Source: Ignelater luminosus
Lineage: Eukaryota > Arthropoda > Insecta > Coleoptera > Elateridae
Direction of reading: 5' to 3'
Length of the DNA: 64,000 nt
Assembly (NCBI GenBank): GCA_011009095.1
Contig: VTPC01000874.1
Span: 185,703-249,702, forward strand
A model generated the notes under the pieces. That model made no database searches and had not been told where the DNA came from. It saw only the letters and a program-made list of their open reading frames with translations. The translations under genes and the position numbers were made by a program. Shown piece after piece: positions 23,101-35,100 of the stretch; the first letter of the stretch is position 1, and every line of letters begins with the position of its first letter.

Positions 23101-26100
23101 AGAGGAAATTATAATAAAAAACACAAAAAAATGGTTAGATTACACTTTTTGTAAAACAAGATGAATATGAACTTACAGGATATACAGCACCAAACTGATA
23201 GGTTGGCTGCATAGGATTATAAGGCGCATAGAAAAACGGTGCGGCTCCTGTTTGAGCAGCCAACATTGGTTGTGCTTGGTGTCCTTGTGTTAACGTGCTG
23301 GTCTGTTGTGATAATGTGGAAGGTACGGGAGATGTATTGTTATCACCTCTAGTAAACCTTCCATCAGAGATCGAGTACGCTACATTTGCTAGTGTACCAT
23401 CACGAACGGCAGCCAATGTTGTTGGTGTTTGGTAACTCATATCGTAGTAACCTGTTGTCTAAACAAACAAATCATAACAGCATTAAATTAAATCACCAAA
23501 AACAAACAACAAACAATCTAAATTCATACCATGTGTGGTATTCTTTGTTGGAGAAGTTGCATATCCTCAAAGGAGTAAATAGGTTGTTGAAAATACGGAA
23601 CTTGGCCCATAATATATTGAGTGCTCATCACAGGGGTTACACCGGCAGGTGGCATGTTTGACATCACATTGCTAGTATTCTTTGCTGAAATTATATTTTT
23701 TTTTACATTAGACATAAACAAACCTTTCAAACGTAAAATCAGTTTACCTAGCGTTGTTGTTGTTGATTTAGTACCCGTAGTTGTCGTCTGTGAAAGTGCT
23801 GACGTATTAACACTGCTGGTGGTAGTAGTTGTACTGCTAACTGCTGTTGTACTACTGTCATAAGTGGCATCTTTCACCAACTTATTACTGCTTGCATTAT
23901 AACTACTGTACTGATTTCCACTAGGCGTATTACCATAATTTGAGCTACTGCTGAGACCTACATAAAAGCAAAGATATCAACTTAGTAAACTACGTAAAAC
24001 ATTATTAGTATCACCTGTGTTTGTACCATAAACAGATTGACTAGTTTGTTGATGGTACTGATTATTAGGATAAGAATTCCCTTGGCTAATTGCAGGAAAC
24101 GCAGCGGCATTGGAATTACCTTGATACGAAGTGGCCGAAGAATAGGAATTCTGATAAGTGCTGCCAGCGTTTGGAGTATTGTACGATGGTGTATTATTAT
24201 TAACGTAACTGTTTGATGTTGTCTAAAAGTAAAATTCAACAAATTAATATGTAATTTTGAATACTGTAGTTATAAGAAGATTGATTTCTTTAAAATCAGT
24301 ATGCCAATCATCTTTGTCAAGTTGGCTTGATGCACAGGACGTTGTGTAACATTGCAAAAAACTTGCTTGAAACTCACATCCTGAAATCCAACCAACTCTC
24401 AGTCTCGTCATCGAATCATCATTTAGATAAATTATTTATCTTTCTATAAAATGACAAGTTTCTGTTAAACTAATATTAGTACAAAATAAACAAATAAAAA
24501 AATTGATGTGTGCTGGTTAACTGTCCAAGTCTTGTCAAATATTTTATTAAGTTTGTTCAAAATTGAATTTCTTAAGTTTTGGGTAATTAAGAAAAAATGA
24601 TGTTTACACAACAAAAATTTATTTATTAAAAGCGTATTTCTGTGTTTAAGTATTTTCAAAAAGCAACCTCAAAATTTGACAGTTAATAGGTCATTTATTA
24701 AATTACGAATATGTTACACATTTTTAATTGTCAACTGATTTAGCTGTCAAAGTCAGAGTGAGGTTAGAAAGTAAGTTGTCAATGTCAAAAAAATTGAGGT
24801 TAGGAAGTTAACTGTCAATATCAAAAGATTGTTTATAAGTTATAATGTTTATAATCTTTGAAATTAAATGCTTTTTGTAGAGAAAAGTAAAATAGAAATT
24901 TTCTATTTCGTGTATTTATTTTATTTTCCAAATACTATTGAATAAATGACAAGAGGTTCTAGAGGAAGAATAGGCTAGAGTAACAAAAATTTGTGATTAA
25001 CACATTTTGGCTAATAGTAACAAGCAGCAGTATTCCTTTTTTTGGCGGTAATAAAAGATATCTCATTAAATTTCTTTATACGAAATGTTAAATTTTTATT
25101 TTTATGACTTGAGTGAAAACTTTTATACCTTTAAATAAGCTCAAGCAAACTGTCAATAGAGAACATGTACATGATGTCATGTATAAGATTTTGAGGTTAC
25201 CACGAAGGATGTAACAAACTATACATGAGTTTTCACAACTAATCAACGTTACTGGTTACAGAACATGGTTTAAGAGTGATGTCACTAGTTGAAAGCTTTG
25301 CCAAAGTGTCACATAAACTTAATTAAGTTACTATAACCTCAAATTAGCAGCATAACCTCAAAATTGTAGACTGTAATTATTGTAATAATTATAAAGTAAA
25401 TAGCCAAAATAATGCAGAAACCTTGGGATGATTAACAATTGAGATGTTTAATGATGATCTGAAATACCTTATTATTATTATTATTTAATCTTATTTACTT
25501 TAAACTACAACGGCTGCAACTTGTCATGAATAATCAACAAAACTGAACGAGCATTTAACGTCTTAACCTAACCCTGCACTGCGCAATTTTGTTTTCATAG
25601 CAGAAAAGATTTTTTCTTATGTAGTTTCTGTCTACTAACACGAAAAGAATAATAAAAACAATTAGTTTTAAATGATTTTACAAGATTGAAACATGGAATT
25701 TGTTACGTTCATTTTTTTATGAACCTAACATGGGTCCTTATCCTCACTAACTCCGGTTATCTTCACCGGTTGTCATTTACTAACTTTAATCTATTTCACC
25801 ATTCTTATAAAAATTCTTACGAAAATATATACTTTTAGACCACCTTATATATCATTGAAATGAAATTTTTAATAAATTTGCTGGTATTAAATTTATGTTG
25901 CACATGGAAATTTTCTTTGTATTAAAAATCTTATGAATTATTTCACTGTAATTACTCTGGGATGATCAGAATTGATCTTATTTTGTTATCTATAGTTATC
26001 TCTGGTTGCCAGATGTATTTTAAGCAACTTCTTTTGCTTTTGTAGAATTAATTTCTGTTTGTTTGTATGATTTCTTTCGTTTAATAGTTCTGTTTGACAT

Positions 26101-29100
26101 TTATTTGTTTTCAGCTATTTAACCGAGATTATCTTTTATCGCTCCAACAGCTGTTGAGTTACTATTAGATTCAGGATTGATTGTATCCGTTTTGGTTAAT
26201 TTAGGGCTATTTGCAGGCGAATTTTTCTGAGATTTTGATTACTTATTAGGTTTTAAACCAATTTCCGGTATGCCTTATTAGTGTTTCTATTGTTTTCATT
26301 GATATATTGCCGTTATCTTATAGGAATGCGTGTAAGCTGGAGATTATTTTTTTGAAGGTTAGAGTTTTCTTTGTAATTTTTGGACCAATCCGCAGTCGCC
26401 AAATATTCCTTTGGGGTCTTCTGACGGAAATTTTGAATGGTCATTGGTTGGAGATTGTGCATCTGCCGGCAGAATCTCACTTCGATTTGAGACGGGGGGT
26501 CAGTTTTAAGAACTCGCCTTGTGGGAGACTGACATGCTGTTCAGTGTCCATTGTATGGTTCTGAGCGTTTATTTTATTTTCCCTATTTTGTGGGGAAGTG
26601 ATTAGTTTTTTGCGGGTGTGTGCGTGCACTCCCTTGTAGACTTTTTTTTTATCAACTTTGGACCTCTTCACTTTTGTGGATTTTATTAAAAGGCTTCTTT
26701 GGGGGGGGGGAGCCCGCAGTGCCCTCTGTTTTTTTTGGGAAAGTCGCCATCCCTTGGAGTGAACCGGTAGCTTCCTTAAGAGGATCAGCTTGCTGGAGGT
26801 GTCAGCGCCCTTGGGAGTTTTCTCCGACTGTGGATCACCTGAACAAACCTTGTTCACCTGTATTTTTCCCTTCAGGACCATATAGTCATTAGAATTGAGT
26901 CACCTGTAGTTTAGTGAATTACTTGTAAACAATTTTTTTCATTTGTCTTCTTAAACTGTTTCACTTTAATTATGGTATTAATCTTTTTGCTTTACAATTT
27001 ATTTCAACGCTCTGAAAAGTTTCGAGTTAATTTTAAAGTTTTGAAAACTTCATTTCATGAAAAGATTATGCGAATAAAAATTAATTTTCATATTTCTTTA
27101 ACCGTATTTGTAAATAAAAATTTTGTTGTTTTAATGCTTTCATCAATGATAGGTCACAAATATAAGAACAGTTTTGTGTGTTTTGAATTCCGTTTCAGGT
27201 TATGAAGAAACAATTGTTTTCCGGTCTGATATAGCGCTATCTCAGCGGAATCTTCATTTCAAGTAAATTTATTATATTTTTTTGTTCTGATATTGTGTTC
27301 CTGTCGCCCATATTTTATTGTAATTTCAACTAACTTGTTTAATGTTTTGAGAATTTAAAATTTCATTGATTGCTTATACAATTTTAATTATATTAAATAG
27401 TATTTCAAATTTTATTAGGCTACAATTTTTTCATGAAGTTAAAGTACCATTTTTTAAATTTTTCTTAATAGTATTAAATTATCTTAATAAATGGCGCCCA
27501 TTCATTTGCTAATTTTTTATTTAGGCTTGGATTTGCTATTATGTAGTATTTATTTCAAGATCCTAATTGTAGATTATAAACTAAATAATTTTATGATATA
27601 TTTTGATTATTTTCTTGGTGACATAATATTTGATATATCTATGTACATATTTTTTTGAATTGACATCAATAGAATTGCATAAAATGTATTGTGTTGTCTA
27701 GTTATTTGACCTGCCCCTCTCATTCGTCCACGATCCAAGGCCCCGACTGCAGTTAGTTGGGCAGACCATAAGAAGGTCTTTAACTACAGGTAGCTGTAAT
27801 GCGAGGTTACGTTACAAATTCCAATAGCTTTCTCTTTTTTTCAAAGTGTTTGACTTGTGAAAAAGGTAATTTTCCAGTGAAGAAAGATAAAAGTGTGACA
27901 ATCTTATTGTCTTTCCATATAACAGATGAGATTTCTACTGTCAATATCAGCTACAAATCTTTGGGAAGTTCCACATTTCTCTTTTGCCATTTCTTTGTCA
28001 CTGAGCAGCCTGCAGTTGGGCATTCTTGACCTTACTGTCCCAAGCTGGAACAGCTAATGATACTGACATGTAAAAATTGATTTCCCAATATGTACTTATA
28101 AATTCTTATCACATAATGAAGTAAAAACGCCCCTAATCAATTAAAGTAAGAGTAGTTTTGTACTGTAACACCTTGTAAACAAATTAAGGCATTTTGGGAT
28201 AAAAATCCGCAGCTCGGAAATTTATATATAAATACTTTTTACATCAAAAATGCTTTTACATAAGAAATGGGTAGAATGCATACATACTCTTGTATTTAAA
28301 GGAATTGTGGAATAGCTAGATCAGTAAGAAAAGTTCCTAATGCCTTGCCTCTTTTTCCAGAAATTATAAATGACTACAAAACGTAAAGTCCTTAACTGAA
28401 GAGGTGCTGGAGAAGGCCAGAGCCTTGTTGGCAGGTGGATTGTCTATAAGAGCAGCAGCCGTACAGTTAGAATATGATGAGGCTACTATACGTAAATGGT
28501 TAAAAGTAGGGCAATGAGTTAATTCACTTGGGTGCAAATGCATATTTACAGTGGAAATGAAACAGCAAATAGTGGAGCACTGTAAAGCTTTAGACACGAG
28601 ATTTTATGGACTAACATTAAAATCGCTCCGCTTTCTTGCGGATAACTTTGCTGAGCAAAATGGTATCCCTCACTGGTTCAACAACACCACCCAATTAGCT
28701 GGTACAGATTGGACGTGAGGGTTCATGCAGAGACATCATCTGTTATTCAGAACTCCAATAAAGACGAGTGTTGCCTGCACAATAAAATACAATTGGCCGA
28801 ATATTTTAAAAACCTTCTGATGAAATTCAGTTCAATCCACATCAAATTTATAATATGGATGAGTGGTTTCCAAACAGTTCCTAACAAATTGCCTAAACAC
28901 ATCGCTTCAAAGGGTAAAAAGAAAGTTGCAAAGAACGTTTCTGCCGAACAAGTCAAAAAGTTCACAGTAGACTGCTGCATAAATGCTTCGGGACACTACG
29001 TGCCACCTTTTTTTATATTTTCATGGAAATAAAGAAATGAACTTCTTATAAAGAATAGTCCAATAGGCTGTGTATCAGAAGTAACAGATTCTGGTTATAT

Positions 29101-32100
29101 GAAGAGTGAAAAATTTATTTGCTTTCATGAACACTTTCACACGTACACCAATTCATCTGCAGAGAGCCCCATTTTACTACTTCTAGATAATCACATATCC
29201 CACACATAACTCTTCAAGCAGTAACATTCGTAAGAAACAAAAATATTTATTTGCCAAGCTTCCCTCCACACAGCAGCCACTGTACTCAACCTTTGGACCG
29301 AAATTTTTTTAGGCCGTTTAAAGCCTATTATGATGATCTCTGTGACAATTGAATTTCATGTATGTAGTTTGTTCAAGCAAGCCTACGACAAAACAGCTAA
29401 TGTTGAAAAGGCTGTTAACAAGTTCAGAATGACGAAATCTTCCCACTTGATAAAAATATACTTACAGAAGAAGATTTTTTACTGTCTTCTGTCACAGAGC
29501 ACAAGTAACAAATACATACTACTGACTTGAATGACCGAAATTTACATGCACTTGTTGTTTTTGGAAATGAGTCAGAAGATGTGATGCAGCAAGATCAAGA
29601 GCCACCACCTCAACAAGCTCTTCCTACACCCCCTACTTAAACGCCAAGACCTGGCCCTTCAAATGAGGATTCATTTAACTGTGTCTATTCTCACACTTCT
29701 GCAAACAGAACATCTGAACCTAGGCCTGCATGTGAAGGGTCCAGCAATTATTCGCCCCCTGCTGACACAATTCCATTGCCTAAAATAATAACCAAAAGAA
29801 AATGTACAGGAAGGGGATTGAAGTTCACTCTTCTTACAGGCACTCCAAGTAAGGAAAGGTTGGTAGAACTGGATGCACAGGAAAAAAAAACAAACAAGAC
29901 TACAAAACAAGATGATTTTTTAATTACTGAATCTGAACCTCACTATTCCCTTCAGGAGAGTTCTTTTGACTTGTCTGAGTTGCGATCAGAAGAGGAAAGA
30001 GATGAGAATACAACAGAACTATGTTCGGAAGAGTTTGCTGTAATCAAGGTTTTCTAGAACCCTGACAGATTGGGCTCCTTCAGACATTTTGTAGGGCAAC
30101 TCAGCTGCTCGAAGGCAGAAGGCGAATACATGGCAGTATTTCTTTAAAAAAAGTACCAAAAACGAAGTGTTTCTCAAAAAAGACTGAGACAGCATTAATC
30201 TGTAAGGATGACGTGGTTAAAAAACTTCCACCGAATACAATACAACTTCACGATTTAAAGGTACTGTCAGTTTTGACACAGATCTTCCTAAACTGTCTCT
30301 TTAATATTTTTCTTTTATTGCTTCTTTTAGTTGTAATACATTTTAATTATTTTTAATCCTTATTTGATTTGAATATTATTCTATAATTTGTTCAATAAAA
30401 CTTCCATTTTTCAGTAAAAGCTTATTTTATTTTTCGAAATGGAGGTAACATCCGCATGCTAGGACACTGCAGATCTTGACCCCATCAGATGGGGCATAGA
30501 CCTTTTTTTCTCCAATTCAAACTTGTAACATTTAGGTAACAAAATAGACTAGACGTTAGTCTAAAAACCGCGGTAAAAAATGGAAGCAAATTTCCAAAAA
30601 GTGCAGATCATTACCCTCACCTACCCTAATTATTCATCTACACAAAGATACTGCTGTAGCAGAACAGATTGGAATCTTTCGTTTAATATATCAATTACAG
30701 GACGTAATTTGTACAACCGGTCATGATCAGGATGATTTCTTAGTTACATAATTGAATTATTGTTGAAATGTAGAAAGCGCCTAACTTTTACAAATTTATT
30801 ATAACTCATTGCTTCCCTGATTTTGTCAAAACCAAGTGTGGAAGACTAGTAACTTCTCACATCAGGCATGTGCACGAAAGACATATAAATACAAATACCA
30901 ATATATTGGCTTATATCTTGTTCAGTTATATTGGCAGGTCTGCTATACTAGAAGCACCGAGTCAAACAATGCACGTCGTCGACAGAATTTTCTAATGCCA
31001 AAAATCAAAATTGCTGTTATTTCTTAGAAATAAAATATATAGTAGAACATTGTAAATAATCGATTCTAAGTAATAATTTATTGTAATACCCGGAAAAAAC
31101 AAAAGTTTTAAGTTTTATTTGTTAATACAAGAGAAATAACAGAATATGGTTAATTTTCTTGAAACGAGATTGGCAGCAGTTGTTAGTATGTTTACTCATC
31201 GATCGACGAATCGACTAAGAAATATCAGAGTCTAACCTCACTTTCTGTGCTTTCATCGTTTGTTATTTGCTTGCAAATTTGTGTTATTGTTTATAAATTC
31301 GTGTTTTATAAAACAGTTCTTTTCAGAACTAGTTATTGTGCAATCCTGGGAACAACGCAACGTCATAATCATGCTGAAATTTTTGTGTAAACAATCGAAG
31401 GAACTTATTGCTAGTTTAATAAATTACTTCAAAGGGAACGAGACAACGGAGGGCCTTTACTTCCCTTAATGGCTGTAAGAGAGGTATACGGTGTTTTTTA
31501 ATAACCAACATACCATACTATTGTAAAATTTTATTTTCTAGAGTGTTGCAAATGCCTTGAATATAAATATAAGATCATGGAAGGATAAAAGCACAAAGAG
31601 CATTAAAAAAGTTAAGGGTGATGGAAAATGGTTAGTTTTACTTTAAGATTCTAAACAGCTTGACATAGTGCAAATCTACTCTTGTTATTAGATATATTAT
31701 CCTACATGCAGGAAACTCCAATGGATTTATACCAAGAGCATCACTGATATTTTCATCGAATACAAAAGATCCTGATTATCATGGCAAGATGAATGGAGCA
31801 AACTTTGTGAAATGGTTTGAAGAGCAACTGTTAAAGTCGTTGGAAGAGCCATCAATCATAGTGATGACCAAGCTATCACAGCACAGTCATAAATAAAGCA
31901 CCAACTGCTGCATGGTCAAAGGCAGCAATACAAGAATGGTTGCAAAAGAATAATATACCGTATGAAGACAATGCAATGAAGTACCATCTCTTGAACTTGG
32001 TTCAACGTTAAGTAATAATAAAACAAGGTACTTGGATAGATGCTAATTAATATGCATACTTTTTCCAGAAATGCATCACCAAAGCAGTATGCTGTTGATA

Positions 32101-35100
32101 CTCTAGCTAAGAAGTATGAGCATTCTGTTGTAAGATTACCCCAGTATCACTGCCTTTTTAATCCCATTGAGCCTGTTTGGGGTATTGCAAAAATATACTA
32201 TAATAAACATATAGGCAGAGATGTTGGTGGTATGGGAAAAGCTATAGCTATGTGGAAGGAAAGCACTAGAGCAAATTACTCCTGCAACTTGGCAAAATTG
32301 TATCAACCACACAGAAAAAATAATTATAGAGTGGTGGGAGAGAGAAGTCCGTTTTGACAGAGAGGATGTCATGCCACTGATAATACATTTACATGGTGAT
32401 TCCTCAAGTGATTACAATAAATAAAACTGTAAAAAACTAATATTCAGTTATTGCTATTGTTTTTTTGTTAAGACTATACAAGCATTATGTCAGCTGTATA
32501 TAAAGGATTGCATAAACGATACACTAAATTGTTTCAGAACTATAAATAAATCGTATCAATTTCTTGCTTCAATATGACATCATTACATCATCATGACTTG
32601 CATCATTTGACTCGGTGCTTCTAGTTTAGTCCTTTTCTATTGAATAAGAATTAGTCCCTATACAGGGTGTTTCATTAATAATTGGAAATATTCTAACTGT
32701 AGAATCCTGAGCTCAAAATATTAAGATTTAACCCAAATCACTTCGATAAAATGTGGCTCCTTACTGAGTTACACGGTGTGTTATTCAAAAATTTAAAAAC
32801 TATTTGTACCCAGTACTTTAAAACTATTTGACGTATCCTTGTCATACTTGGCAGGAAGTGTAGATACTGTATAGTTCAATTTTTAAATTTAGACCCGTTT
32901 TGGATTATCCTGACCGCACAAGTCCACCAGAACTTAAAATCTTCTATTTCCCTTTAGCCCATGCTTTCTATATTATGCTATCCATAAGCGTATACTCCTT
33001 AGTTGTGTTGCTGTATGCATCCTTTTTCTATTCATTTATGTTTAGAAAGATAAACGATGCAGGTAAAAGTATTATAAAACGGCTACCTGCTTGCCAAGTG
33101 TTAACCCACCACGGTTCAAATAAAAATAATTTAATTTCTTTAAAATCTACTTTTCTAACTTATGGTTCTGCATCATACACATTAAAAAAGGAATGATAAA
33201 CAATCGGAAAAGACTATAACTCTTGTAATAATGCTACATTACTAATAAAACATATTTCAAATAATTCACTTTCGGATTTCTAATTTGAGCTTTCTAGATG
33301 ACCGTGATGCAGTGTGCAGAGCCCCTTACTTCTACTACGGACAACGGTCATTTCTTAACTAGAACTGTACACCACAGCACTTAATCCTAAACGGGTTTAA
33401 ATTCAAAAATTGAACTATACCCTACTAAATTATGTTAAATAATCGTTTCTGGCTACTACCAGAGGCGTACGATAGGGGCAAGTGAATGGTTGACCCTTCC
33501 CAAATTCTACGCCACTAGCGCAATTGCCATTTTAGCACAATTTTTCGATTCTCCAATACTTTCTATGTAAATAACATAATCTTCATTCATAGCGATAGTC
33601 ATTATTTTTCGAGATATTTAAAATTGAAAATGAAGCGGCACAGTTATTTTGATTTTAATGTGTATTAATTATGTCGGTATTCTTGGGTCATAGGATTGCA
33701 TTTATTACGCATATGAAACTTTAATCTCTATTAACAGAAAAACATAATGTTATTTATTGAAATTTCTTGAAACGAATAAATGCATTCAACATTTAAAAAC
33801 AAATTGTGGTTCTGAAAAGAACCATTTTGTTATAAAACACGCTGTAACTCAGTAAGGAGCCACATTTTATCTAAGTGATTTGGGTTAAATCTTAACACTT
33901 TGAGCTCAGGATTCTACAGTTAAAATATTTCCAATTATTAATTAAACACCCTGTATACTAAAAGTTGATCGGAGAGCTTTGTCTAACGCGGCGTCTGTCC
34001 GCCGTAATAAATTGGATACCTTAGAGGTTGCCGCGTTCAAGACGGAACCGGTGGCTTTTCCCCGGCATTGACTTTTCCCGCCACGGAATTTTTCCGGCAA
34101 GTATATCTCCCGACATAAACGTAAAATTGGGGTTTCGACTATGCTTAGTCCACAATATCATGTAGTAACATAATATTCAGCTGGTTATAACCAGTCATCA
34201 GCGAGAGTCTGTTAGAGGTTAGGTTAGAAGTTAGGTTAGAGCTCATGTTAAAGGTTAGGTTAGAAGTTAGGTTAGAGCTCAGGTTAAAGGTTAGGATACA
34301 AGTTTGGTTAGACGTTGAGTTAGAGGTTATAACAAGCTCAATATTATTTTACTACATGATATTGTGGACTAAGCATAGTCGAAACCCCAATTTTACGTGT
34401 ATGCCGGAAAATATTCGTGCCGGGAGAAATCTACGCCGAGAGATCCGTGCTGGGAGAAGTCCATGCCAGGAGATGCCCGCAACCCGTTCGAGGATCGTGT
34501 GAGACGCATCCATAAACCTGAGTTGGTCGAACCAACGAAGGCGGTCGCGCCTTTGTTAATCCCAGGGGCTCAAAGAGCCGGGGCGCCGCAGCCGTCGGCT
34601 CTGAGCGGAGTTTCAAAGCGACTGAGCGAGGGCTTAGAGATGAAGCGGCGGACGTCAGCCGGCGGCACCTCTAGTCTGCTTTACTATTATTGCCACGAGT
34701 TCTTCTGTAAAGAAATACTTAAAGAAGGAAAGAGGCGTGCTTAGATCTTTATTCTCAGGTGACAAATTTGTGATCCCACGAAAATCTACAGCGTCGTAAT
34801 TGAGTTTCAAATGTTCTTTCCGCCAAATAATATTTTTATACTTTTCTTTCAATTCTTTCGCCTCTTGCAATTTGATTCTCTAAATCCCCTTTCTTTGTTG
34901 ATTGTTGATCCTCGTCCTCTACTCTCTGTTCTTCATTGACTTTATCCCTTTGACTATCATCTTCAGTATTTTCGACTTTGTTGACATCATTTGGAAACAC
35001 CAATCCATTTTCAAATCCAACGGGCATGTTCAGTATGGAATTTCTTCTTTCTTGATTCATCTCACTTTCTTCATCATCACCTGCCTCAATGTCGAAATCG

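Larger units (their letters stand above)
33960..34672. mobile_element. GC-rich composite insertion with internal foldback
   Basis: Two GC-rich arms (33960-34110 and 34400-34672) surround the foldback at 34119-34398. The right arm abruptly interrupts a piggyBac reading frame at about 34672. The arms contain imperfect inverted, short periodic motifs built on TTCTCCCGGCA. There is no recognised ORF. The origin could be a retroelement or a foldback transposon. Confidence 0.45.

Noticed and set aside
26477..26881. Basic 134-residue minus-strand ORF in a GC-rich patch
   Set aside because: Could be a retrotransposon ORF1 but no zinc knuckle or other motif supports it; recorded only as a GC-rich patch.
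34212..34330. Interstitial telomere
   Set aside because: The words are AGGTTA-like with 36-bp higher-order spacing, not a run of TTAGG pentamers.
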